DNA of 64,000 nt from Rhodamnia argentea (taxonomy: Eukaryota > Streptophyta > Magnoliopsida > Myrtales > Myrtaceae): contig NC_063157.1 in NCBI RefSeq assembly GCF_020921035.1, positions 12,188,001 through 12,252,000 of the forward strand, read 5' to 3'. The position numbers were made by a program, and so were the translations under genes. Below the pieces are notes generated by a model. It worked only from the letters and a program-made list of their open reading frames with translations. It had not been told where the DNA came from and did no database searches. This document shows, in pieces, positions 1 to 10,826 of this stretch. Position 1 is the first letter of the stretch. Each line of letters starts with the position of its first letter.

Positions 1-2077
1 AGTTGACGAATCTCATCGTTGTCCGGAGATAGTGGTTGAATCTAAATCCCAACCAGATATTCAACCTGGATTGGATGCGGAAACGTCTAAGTCTACTATG
101 CTAGAAAACTTGGAGAGCAAGAAGAAAGAGTTGGTCGGTAGTTGAAGTTCTTGTGCTCATAGATTCCCACTTTCCCCTTTATCCTTTCTGTCTGAGTCCT
201 CCTATTTATCAGCTAAGAGCTTTATTTGCAGAGTGCGGTGGAGGAGAAAGTTAAAAATGTAGAGAAGAGATGGGCGCTAATTCAGGAAAATGCACTGAAA
301 CAGCCTTCACCAGGTATCCAGCCCGAGTCATTGTAAACTCATTAGAGAAGTTTGAACGAATGTCTTGGTACAAAAATTGGATACAAAGAAATAATGTTTT
401 TATGTGAATGGCGTCAAATAAGTGGTATGTTGGTTTTAATATTACATGCTCACTAGAGGGTTATGTGAATGATAGATAGATGTCAGTTTCTTATAATGAG
501 CAAAATGAATCACAAAGTGGATGTTCTGAATGGTATAGTACCCCGCATTGAAGCAGTGAGAGCAAATAAAAAATGATGTAGAGGAATCAAGTTTTTGATA
601 TAAAATAACAAAATGCAGCAATATAATCAAAGCTAGAACAGATATAGCTTAATCTCCGGGGTTTTGAAAAGCAAGCAACAAAATTAAAAGTCTAGAGTAA
701 ATATGACAAAATTCGGCGTACACGAGCCTTAAGGGTTTAATCTAATTATAGATCCATTAATCTCAGGCATTGAATTGAAAGTCACATGCTGGTTGCATAC
801 TTCTTAATTTTAGATAGGAATACTAAAATTAAACAAAGAAATAGAAAAGGTCCAATAGCACTGTTTGTTTGAATGTCCCACGAGGTGCAGGGAAATTGGA
901 TGTTTATATGGTCCATAAAATCCCCTAGTTCAATGGACTTGGATTACCACCCCCTTTCACATACAAGCTGGACAAATAATGACACGAGGAAACAGAGAAT
1001 GGACATGCAAGAATCACACGCAAAAATGAAATAGTGGGGCATGAAGATTGAAACTTGGGGCTCTGATACGACATAGTAATGTCCAACTTAAAGCTTAAGC
1101 TATTAGGTGAAGGAAGTTACTTGTGCATAAAGCCCCTACAAACTATATGAGCGAGATTGGTGGGATAACTTCAAGAAATACGAAATAATAAGAGCTAATA
1201 ATTTTAGTATTATTAAGTTCTTCTGTTTTCTTATTGCTCCTGCATCAAAAGGTTTTAAAAGTGTTGACTGTGTCTCATAGTGGCAGATGGCTCAATGATT
1301 TGTAAGTTTTAATTGAACATAAATTTTACTAGAGAAGTTTCAATCATTATTACCTTTCCGTTTACTGATAATTCTTTTCCTTTCATCTTCATTCTCATCT
1401 ACGTTTTCTTTTATTCTCCGGCTGCATGAAATGGGGGATGGGGGAGGGACATGTTTGAGGCTTGAGAGTTGAGTGAAAGAGATGTGCAGTGATGAGAGAA
1501 CTAATAAGGAAGCAAGGATGTTATGTGTTACTCTTGATGTTATTGCTGAAGCCTTTCATACTTGTCTGTGAACTACCGACAACTCTAATATAATAGATAT
1601 TTGACTTTTGCAGCTCAGAGAGAGAAGATATTGGATAAACAGCTGCACTGTTTGCTGGAGCAATTGGAAGCAAAGCAGGTAATTTAGTTGTTTAAGTGAT
1701 GTGCACTTCTTCCTACATCAAGAATTCAGGCAACTTTCCTGGAGGAAGACATAAAGTCTTTCTGTTGATTGTAGGCCCAAGCAGAAGCCTTGGTCAGTGA
1801 AGTTCATCAGAAAGAAAAGGAACTAGAGAGGTTTAATGGGCTGTGGAAGAGGCTGGAGAGTAATTCCCTGGAGGTGAATGCTGCGAGAAACCGGTTTGGA
1901 AGAAGCATATTTGACAAAGGGTCTGCTTCTTCAGATTACACAGTTGACGTGCAACACAAACCCTTCTTTACCATTGGCCGTTGGGACAGCCAGCTGAGGC
2001 CTGCTGTGCTGAGGTCTGGTTTCGTGCTTTATATTTTAGCTTTGCACATCCTAGTCTTCCTCAAGATTGCCTTGTAG
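1..2077 (+). CDS. Tail-anchored coiled-coil protein, 3' part
   Basis: The gene enters from the left edge, so the N-terminus is missing. Exons read in one frame: 1-133, 232-313, 1614-1678 and 1775-2077, with AG acceptors and phases that match (0, 1, 0). The first donor (GTCGGT, 134) is weak, but it is the only choice that keeps frame. The encoded segment is rich in Glu, Lys and Leu with heptad-like spacing, which suggests a coiled coil. It ends in a hydrophobic stretch of about 18 residues (GFVLYILALHILVFLKIAL) directly at the C-terminus, after a basic/aromatic segment. That layout is typical of a tail-anchored membrane protein with its bulk in the cytosol or nucleoplasm. Golgin-type or nuclear-envelope coiled-coil proteins share it, but I do not recognise the family. 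No enzymatic motif is visible. Confidence 0.7.
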
Positions 2078-3777
2078 ATGCTCTGTATGAGTTATTCGTG
2101 TTTATAATATGAAATTTTCCTTACAATGTTATCTGTTCTACTTTTCTTCAATGGCTTTATTTCTCTGGAGGTAATCCAGATTCTTATAAGTTCAAATAAG
2201 TAGCTTCATGTAAGCTATAATATCACTAAACAATGTGTTTTAAAAGCTTACTTCATCTTGTGTCTGGTATCTATTTTCCCTTAAGTTATGGTCAGAGTCT
2301 TTCATCCAACTATTGCTATACTTTATAGGATACTGGCCGTAACTTATGGCATAGTTAAAAGATGGGGAACAATGGTGGTCAGACTGTGATCTTTGTGAAT
2401 CAAGTGTCTAAGTAACAAGGTAAAAAAATTATGCAAACTGCATCCTTCTTTAATGGAAGAAGGTAGAGTTGTGAGCCTATGGAACTATTTTTGGCATTTT
2501 TTTCCTTTCCATTGGAGCGTTTAAATGAGTCTTATCTAGTAGCTTGAACTTTTTTAGGCAATGTAAAGACTAAATTCATCTAGAGAAATAACTAAAACTG
2601 AGTTTGGCCTTCATCATTTCTGCTCCAACTTTGAGAGTAGGCCATCCTTTTTGACCATTTCTGCTCCAATGCTGGAGGCAGGTCATTCTTTGAGTTCTGC
2701 TGTCCTCCTCTTCTCCATTGGGTGAGAAACGTCTTTGAGGGGTTAGTTTGTTAAGAGGGTAGCTCTGTCTCTACTTCGGTAATGTCTCCTCCCCCTCTTG
2801 AGTGGAGTGCCAAGACTGTTATCGCCTCTGCTTGAATCTTGAGGACGATCTCATCCATGGCCAACTCATCTTGTTTGATTGTCATTGAAAGCAGTACTAT
2901 TGAATCGTCTTCTCTTTTATCTGTTTTTAATCTCCCTTGGTCCATCACTGCTCTCCTCAATTCATCTCTGTCCACTACTCCAAATTGTCCTGTTTTTGAG
3001 ACATTTATCGGCTTAGTTTTTCTCCCTCACACCTTGTCCTAATTCTCTTCATCGAATCTGTCTGCGATGGTTCTGTCATTGCAAAAGCATTTGGCACTCA
3101 CCGATATGGTATCTTTGTCATCTGGTGCTTTATCAATTCCCTCCCCTGTTAATATTTTCAGTTCTTCTGCAATCCTGTTGGGGTAAAAAGTGTAAGTAGA
3201 AAATGCCCCTACCCACGATCTCGAAAGTGCCATCTGAAACCCGTGCTCGCGAGGGAGCTAAGATGGTGCTTTGGGACTAACTTCAGAGTCTTGCTTGAGG
3301 CAAAAATCCATTCTGAAGGGTTCTTAAGAAAATGACTAAATTTCAAGGCCATATTTGAAATCTTCGCTAAAATATGAGTGATGTGGATGGGTTTGGGTTT
3401 GATCCGACTTGGATTGGGTTTGGGCCACATAATTATGCGGTACAAATCAAATGAGTCAATTTTGATCGAATTCATTCAAACTCGGCTCGACCCATTCATT
3501 GGCCAGCTCTACTCAAGTTAATCAATTACTTGTCCGCAAAGTCTACGCTTTCACATAAGCCGGCTGTTGTGCATAGCTTATTACATATTAAGCGGATAAG
3601 AGGTGGTTCGAATCTTGGAGGCCCCTCGTTAGCTTGTTTGGAAGTGTACTTGCGAATCTCACCGGAGAATTACCCTTTTTATTTACTAGTATGGCATCCC
3701 TGCCAAAATTACAAAAATGTGATTTTCTTTTGGAATTACTGTGAAGATTTGTGTTATTTTGGCTGGCTCAACCAGAG
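2078..3777. other. Intergenic, no supported gene
   Basis: AT-rich sequence after the stop codon of the preceding gene. A partly duplicated phrase built on 'atttctgctccaa' lies at about 2610-2690. Short open frames on the minus strand at about 2750-3475 are interrupted by stops and match nothing I know. They may be an old element remnant. Confidence 0.5.
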
Positions 3778-5203
3778 CTATCCGGCTCTCAGTCTTCCGT
3801 CCTGGTAGTGAAGCTCTTCCTTGTCCAGCACCCTCTCAACCTTCAGCATCTCCAGCAGGAAATCATTCCAAACGTCAATCGGTCCCGGCAAGCACCAGTG
3901 GACGCAGTCGTTGTACAACGTCACGTTTTCCTGCGGCCAATGCCCATAGCTACTGGGATGACCGTCGGGCCGTAATAACATTGCTTGTGTCGAGTCGAGC
4001 AACCTGAACTTCAGACCTCTCTTTCTTCCTTCCGCCTGCGCCCTCTTGAATTCTTCGATTTGGACCATGTACACCTCCAGGTTGCGACCCTCCAAGGTGG
4101 CCTCGTCGCTCCGAAACGGCCTTGTCCTCAGGCAGTTCCCGCCTTCGTTCCACTCTCCGTTTTCGAAATGAGACGGCGCGAATGTCCGAAGAAATGTTAT
4201 TCCCTTGTAGTTCTTCAGGCTGTTGATGGCTCGAAAGGCTGTCCTGAATGCTTTTCTGTAGCCATAGAACATCGTGAGGTCGGTGATGTTTTCCTTCCGA
4301 CAGAAATTGCAGCCGACTATTTGACGATTCTCAGAGAAGATCACCGGCCGGGAGAACCAGTGCCAGGAGGAGATGATCACATAATCAAATTTGTCGATCT
4401 GGGTGGTCCATTCCTCATCAAACTCATCAAGGTAGAGATTAAACAGGCCAGTGTGAGTCGGGCCATCGGCATCTGCTTCCCTGAACTTCACCAAATAGGG
4501 ACTCCAAAAAGTGGCGATAGTGAAGTTGTATGATTCGTATTTCAAGCGTTTGAACTCCGGGTCAGGCGAGGACGAAACATCTGTGGGATATTCCACCTGG
4601 GAATGCATGAAGACAGTACTTGTTAGAAGGGTCGAAAACCAGACAGACAGCACGGTTACATGGTCGCAAAAATCATTGCAGATGGTATGAAAATGCCTTT
4701 ATCAACTTGGTTAATTGGTAACAACAAAGCGAAATGAGAGACGTATTTAGGAGGCCTACCTTGGACAAGAGACATACTAGAGACTGCATGTGGTTTCTTC
4801 CCACCGAATCCCCGACGAATGCTAGGGACTTCCCCTGAACGAGCTCCAGGAATTGGGTGGGGTCAAATATAGGCAGCTCGCAACTGTCGGGCTTCCACCT
4901 CCATTTCATGAACTCGGTGTCGGGCCTCCCATGCTTCATGCAGTTTTGGTGGTCGTGAATCGCCCAACATGTGTCGTTCGTGTAGTACGGGCCGTCGGGG
5001 TTCGGAACCCACTCTCCGTTGAAAATATTGCACGTCTCTAGGAACTTGGGGCTCGAAGAAGATGCTTTGGGCGAACTTGTAGCTGGAAGCAGGGGTTGCA
5101 GTAGAAAGGGGTCATACAGGGAGAACACACTGAGGAGCACTATGAGGAGGGTTGACAGCAAGACCAACTTTTGGGACTTAAGCGCTCCCGGCGTTTTCCA
5201 CAT
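3778..5203 (-). CDS. TBL/DUF231 polysaccharide O-acetyltransferase
   Basis: Two exons, 5203-4760 and 4596-3778, joined in phase 0 (donor GTAGGC, acceptor CCCAG), give 420 residues. The N-terminus is short and basic, then has one hydrophobic signal-anchor (about residues 13-30), as in type II Golgi proteins. Next comes the Cys-rich TBL domain ([17 protein letters not shown], then a CW and an NC pair). The PC-esterase domain carries the catalytic GDSVGRN motif near residues 131-137 and the matching D-x-x-H motif (DCVHWCLPG) near 378-386. Family members transfer acetyl groups to xylan, xyloglucan, mannan or pectin in the Golgi. The sequence does not settle the substrate. The intron separates the GDS block from the rest of the esterase domain. 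The length is normal for the family and both catalytic motifs are intact, so it is probably functional. Confidence 0.9.
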
Positions 5204-5294
5204 TGGAAACGTCGATTGCTTTGAGCTTCAATATGTACTATATTGTATTCTGCAGCTTATGCAAGTTAGGCTCTGGAGCTGGATGATTCTGCAG

Positions 5295-5304
5295 CTTATA
5301 TAAG
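5295..5304 (-). promoter_or_regulatory. TATA box for the TBL gene
   Basis: The palindromic CTTATATAAG lies about 92 bp upstream of the TBL start codon at 5203, a normal spacing for a TATA element and a short leader. Confidence 0.5.
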
Positions 5305-7487
5305 TTAATTCTTGGTGATGTTATCATGGATAGGTTTTTATGATCTGAGTACGGAAAGTTGATTGGTCTTTATTGTTGCGCTGCATTTTTGGATGAAAGA
5401 AGCTGATGTTTATAGTATCGTCATGCCTGCCATGCATGACTTGTTGTCCATGAACAGGGAATTGAGATGGCCATTCCGCTCTGCAAATTATATGTCATGT
5501 TTCGTCGAGAAACAGTGAAGGACCTTTTGATGTCGCAACTTCAATGAGCAACCGAGAATGGAAAAACAGCTTCGTCCTTAATCGCAGATGAGAGGCATGT
5601 TATTTTCGATTCACTGATATGAAAGAGGCCTCGCAACCATCTACAATCAAGCAAAATAAGACGGGTGAAGTCAAGAAAAAGACACTAACTTGCTGGCAAG
5701 TTTGACAAGGCATCGCTTTATTCGTTCTATGGGTTACTCTTGGATGAATGCTGCAACATTAGACACATGAAGAGAGACCATACATGCATGCATCAATGAA
5801 AAGAGTAGTAAAACTTCGCTTATAGACGATGAGGCGGAGGCACCATGAGCTCATGTAACTTGCTCTTACCTCGACTGACCGATCATCCAGTTTAAGATTT
5901 GGACAAGTAACCTCTAATGAATCCAACCATTTTAGGATCACAGGCATTCTGGGGGATGAGTGATTCTAGAAATGCTCAGTGGCTCATGGTACAACAGCAT
6001 CATAGCAGCTTCTGCAAACGCTTCGCGATGGGAACATTCACATAGCCAGCGACACATCGACAAGAACAAACGGAACCTCAGTACTTACTCAACCATCTTT
6101 TGCTAAATGGGGTGCCATTACACACAGTAATGCTTAATTGATTAGTTAAAGAGTTGATCCGGCACAAAGTAGATGACTTAACTTAACTGACCAGATTCAT
6201 CCAGCACAAAGTAGACGTAACTTCGTTTCTTGATCTTCAACCTTCTCTATGTGCCTCTCTTTGACTTTTTTTTCCTTTGAAAAAGAAGAACGAAATCCAG
6301 AAGGATGATGGAATGGGACTGACCAACCCCTTTTCCTTTTGGTACTTTGAGGTTCTTAATAGACAATTTATCAGTTTGGAGACGGACAGTCTTCTTCATT
6401 ATTGTCGTTAGTTGCAATGGTGAGATCGGTAATGGGACTCCATTTATCTGTTAGCCTGTCCTCTTTGAAATGTCAAATTCTCACTTGAAGAATCGCTGCA
6501 ATTTTCTGTTTCTCTTGTTGGATTATTCCACAAAAAAGTAACCCATTGAAGATGTTAAGCCCAAGAGCAATTTCTCATTATTGAATCTAGTATTATTCTT
6601 TTAAAGCCTCTAAAAAAAAAGAGAGTTTGGTGAGGATGGTGCTTTCACATTTTCCAGAATTGAAGTTGAACGCACAACTTCCATCGAAGCCAAGCATCTC
6701 AAAAACTATATGTTGCATCGATCAATGCGGGCACATTGCATTAACTACTTGTGGTTTACAGAATGGAGCTATAAACCGAATTCGGAAGCCATAACAGCTT
6801 TAAAGAACGACAAAAACCGATTGCCTGAGCTTATCGACTCAATATAAGAAAGTCTCGGACTTTACCATCCAAGGATTCACCCGCATTCCGAGCACCTATG
6901 GCCGTCTCTAGCATTTCGCCCGAGATCACTGACAAAGAGACAATGCTCGATTCATGATCCTAGCTGGTCACACTTTTTCAAACTACATAGTAATTGTCAG
7001 GTCTAAACTTTGAGCAATTCATGTATATAGGGTTATTCAGGAAAACGAAAAGTAACCCCACGGCAAGGTAAATGGGAAGTACAAATGATGCACGCCAGCT
7101 TTCAGTTTTGCCAGAATGAGACTTCTAATTCCACGAGCAGAAGAACATGGTATCTTTCTGGGGTTACTTGATCTCACCAGGTTCATGTCTGAATTTCTAA
7201 TTTCAAAGACACTGAGCTTGATTTCCCGGAGAAAGTGTGGTGTTGTGCAGGTAATATCCATAGACTGCCATTACAGTAGCCAAAAACATGTGGCGTGCTT
7301 GTCCTAAATTTGCAAAGGGGTACACAAACAAATCTCAAATTGATGTCAAGTAGCCAAATGCCGCAAGATTAATGCAACGACCATTTGAGCCTTCGAACCA
7401 TCACTCTGCGACTCCATGAGAAATTACAGCACCGTGAAAATCAGTAGAATATTACAAAATGATATCCTCTCTCTAGTATCTAATCAC
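5305..7487. other. Intergenic between the TBL promoter and the TSB 3' end
   Basis: No open frame with family resemblance on either strand. Moderately AT-rich, with scattered short homopolymers and no clear terminal repeats. The stretch at 7037-7480 probably includes 3' untranslated sequence of the tryptophan synthase gene. Confidence 0.45.
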
Positions 7488-9695
7488 TCAACGTTGGGCT
7501 GCTACTCGAGGGATTTGAGGGATTTTAGCTAACGATGCACGTATCTTCTCTTCGGAGAATGACAAGTCAACCATATCTCCCTGCAGATACTTCCCATAAG
7601 CTGCCAAGTCAAAGTGGCCGTGTCCGCACATTGCTGTGAGTATGACCTTTGATTCTCCAGACTCCCTGCACGAGAGGGCTTCCCTTATTGTTGCGGCGAT
7701 GGCATGAGTTGGCTCCGGCGCTGGTATTATCCCTTCAGACCTGGCAAATTGTATGGCGCCTGCAACCCAGGGAGTCACGATATTAGCTCACAGTGTCTCG
7801 CACTAATCGCATAAAGTCAACAAGAATTAGCCACTCTGCAAACACAAGTTACTTCTAGAGATGGCGTGAGCAGTGTGGATGGTCCTTTTTTTTCAAGCAG
7901 GGCTTGGAGAAAAAGTACCTTGAAAGCATTCAATTTGGGGAATGGCAATTGCTTCCATGAGACCCAACTCATACACATGAGATATCAGTGGTGCCATGCC
8001 GTGGTAACGCAACCCTCCTGAAGAAAATAGAAAGCAGATATAAAGAAGACGGAAAAGGAAATGGTGAGGTCAACTGATAGAGCGACTCAAATGCCAATGT
8101 TAACATACCAGCATGGATAGGATCAGGAATGAAGTCGTGCCCCAGAGTATGCATCTTCATCAATGGAGTCATTCCCACTGTATCGCCATAATCGTATGCA
8201 TACACGCCTTTTGTTAGCGAAGGACACGCTGCTGGTTCGATGGCTCTTATGATGGGTTTGATATTCCCCTTGAGCTTCTCTCTAATGAACGGGAAACTGA
8301 GTCCTGCGAAATTTGATCCACCCCCGGTACACCCTATGATCACATCAGGGGTTTCGCCTATTGCCTCCATTTGTTTTATGCACTCCTCGCCGATGACCGT
8401 CTGGTGTAGCAGAACATGGTTGAGGACACTTCCGAGGCAGTACTTGGTGTCTGCATTAGCAGCTGCTACTTCTACAGCTTCTGAAATAGCTATGCCTAAG
8501 CTGCCTGGGCAAGATGGATCTTCTTGGAGGATTTTACGACCGCCCTCAGTAATTTCTGAGGGAGACGGGTGTACTTTTGCGCCCCAAGTCTGCATCATCA
8601 ATCTACGGTATGGTTTTTGGTCATATGATGCACGGACTTGCCATACCTGTACAAAGAGTCGAGTTTCAATTTAAAGCATCTCGAAGTCACTATTTTCAGT
8701 GCTACTGGTTAATTCTTCAATTTTTGCTGTAGATTTCCTCCACAGTGGTTGGCAAGAATTGCCACCCACTAGGAACCTCAAATCCCGAGCAAGCTGGCAA
8801 CTTTAAGAACGAAATATTTTCGGAAAACATAAACGAAAGTCGGGTATGAGTTCACATAATCGTTCTGCATGTAATTGCTAAAGAGTCGTCCGAGATAGCA
8901 TTAGGGGAAAAAAGAAAACGAGATACGACTAATGTTTAGCTGTTATCTAGCTAGCTACAACTGTAACCTCTTTGGCCTTTCAAAGTTTGCAATTATCTAA
9001 TGTGAAATCGACAAGCTACCAATTGTAGGATTTTGGTCGATAAAACTGCCCGAGAAACTTTTACATTTCTTACCTCACAGTTGAGACTGAATAAGCTGCA
9101 TGCGAAGGCCAATGCACTCCCCCACTGGCCAGCACCAGTTTCAGTAACGACCCTTTTGACGCCTTCCTGTGCATTGTACCAGACTTGAGGCACGGATGAG
9201 TTCGGTTTGTGCGACCCAGCAGGGCTAACACCTTCATACTTGTAGTAGATCCTGGCAGGAGTGTCGAGAAGCTTTTCCAATCTCTTCGCTCTGAACCAAA
9301 GTGAGTCATAAGATACTTCTCACAACTTCATAGCAACAGCATTACCATCGGAGAAACAGAAACAGCATAACAAACTGCAGAATGTTGAACCTTATTAAAG
9401 GCGTCGGACGCCAAAGCTGGTAAATGTCAAGAACTTCGTCAGGAATATCGATAAATCTGTCGAGACTAGCTTCCTGCTTGATCAACTCATCAGGGAGAAG
9501 AGGGGATAAATCTTCGGGTTTAACCGGCTGAAACGTCCTAGGATGCAATGGTGGAGGAGGCTTAACGGGTAAATCAGCGACTAAATTGTACCATTGACGA
9601 GGAATTTCAGTTGGCTTCAAGCTACCGCTCAATGATGCCCTCACGCTAGCTCGGGAGCCATATGGCCTTGGACGGTTTAATTTTGTCCTCAGCAT
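7488..9695 (-). CDS. Tryptophan synthase beta chain, type 2
   Basis: Five exons: 9695-9391, 9290-9074, 8646-8109, 8017-7919 and 7759-7488. All have GT/AG borders and the phases (2, 0, 1, 1) add up to 476 residues. PLP-dependent fold II enzyme. The PLP lysine sits in GSHKPNS (about K130), and the glycine-rich phosphate loop is GCTGGGSN (about 279-286). Early landmarks are [22 protein letters not shown] and [10 protein letters not shown]. These spellings, and a long N-terminal extension, mark the TrpB2 subfamily rather than the usual alpha-coupled TrpB1. TrpB2 condenses indole with serine to make tryptophan, in general without a tight alpha-subunit complex. The start at 9695 ([15 protein letters not shown]) gives a basic, Ser/Arg-rich N-terminus compatible with a plastid transit peptide. 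Upstream in-frame codons belong to the leader intron. Confidence 0.92.
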
Positions 9696-9721
9696 GAAAC
9701 TCCCCTGCCCTGTCTTCTCTC

Positions 9722-10287
9722 CTAGATTGAACAATATCACCAAATCAAAAGAAGCAAAACACACTTTGCCGAACGGAAATAACAGGCATATCACGCCACG
9801 AGGGACGGCCAATTTACAATTTACTAGATAGTAAAAGGAAATGTATATCCATGGACCCATTACTCGTATATGTCTTTGTTCACTCCTTGTAATTAAACCT
9901 TCCGCTAAGAGAGATGTAATTAGCCGATTCCTCCTTACCCGCTCACCAAAAACATCAAATTTCAAAGAACAGTAAGCTTTTAGGTCAAATTTTCCAAAAG
10001 GGAAAATAATTCTCTTCTTCTTCTTCTACTACTGCTGCTGCTGCTACTACTAATCTTGTTTCAAGCTGAACCGAGATGAAACCGCAGAACAAATACAGAG
10101 CTGAAGTTCCAAGCAATCTTAACATGTAAGCACCAAGAAAAGCAGCAGAACATCCACAAGCTTGAATCTTTGCTGCTTCTTCGGTTTTCCCCCCTCTTCT
10201 CCTTCTTTTTTCCAGATAAACCGGGAAATATAGAAGAAACAAGACAAAGCCAAGAGAAAAGGCAAAAGGGAAGGGGCCCAAACTCAC
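9722..10287 (-). other. Leader intron of the TSB type 2 gene, with candidate uORF
   Basis: A strong GTGAGT donor (10287) and a TTCAATCTAG acceptor (9722) define a likely 566-nt intron in the 5' leader. The base triplet immediately before the donor is ATG (10290-10288). If this splice is right, that ATG opens an 11-codon frame whose TGA overlaps the main start as ATGCTGA. The interval also holds Tyr/Ser-codon-like (CTT/CTA) triplet runs near 10015-10050. Splicing is inferred, not observed. Confidence 0.45.
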
Positions 10288-10779
10288 CATTACTTTGGGT
10301 TCTTGAACAGAAGATGGTTGCAGCTGAATCTGCAGACCAAAGAGAGCGAGAAGCCATTCTTTTTTGCCTCAACCGTGACGATCCAACCGCGGCAGGTCAA
10401 CCGTCACAGAGCCAGAAAGCAGAAGGACGATGAACAAGCCCTCGCCGCCTCAAGACATTGCCGAGGATTTGTCAAAAGATTTTTTGTCTCCATCAAAGGA
10501 GTTTCACGTTTGACTCGGATCCTTCAGGGTCAGGGTCAGAGTGGTCCCAAACAACGCAAAAGGCAGCTGTCAGCTTCGACGAGTGTACGGAAAAGTATCG
10601 GTTCCTTCTGTATTTGTCGCCTCTGAACAAAGTTTCTTTCCAATACTTTGGTCCTACCATCATCGTTCATACGGGCCGAGCTTGTACTTCGTTGCTTGAT
10701 AGGCGAAACAATCGTTCATTTTAAATTCGGTCGGTTTCCGTACATCACATTTTGACTATTGGAAATTGAAAAAAAAAAA

Positions 10780-10795
10780 AACAGTTTATTGTGTT
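10780..10795. repeat. LINE target-site duplication, left copy
   Basis: The 16-bp AACAGTTTATTGTGTT here is identical to 15271-15286. It abuts the T run (10796-10806) that is the poly(A) tail of the minus-strand LINE. Confidence 0.9.
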
Positions 10796-10826
10796 TTTTT
10801 TTTTTTGGTCAAAACATATGCACGGT

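Noticed and set aside
2751-3475. Consecutive minus-strand open frames resembling parts of one protein
   Set aside because: Frames are broken by stops with no clear splice sites, and no motif points to a family; may be an old element.
3590-3625. GGTTCGAATC-like motif suggesting a tRNA T-arm
   Set aside because: No matching acceptor, D-arm or anticodon arm could be folded around it; likely chance or an old SINE trace.
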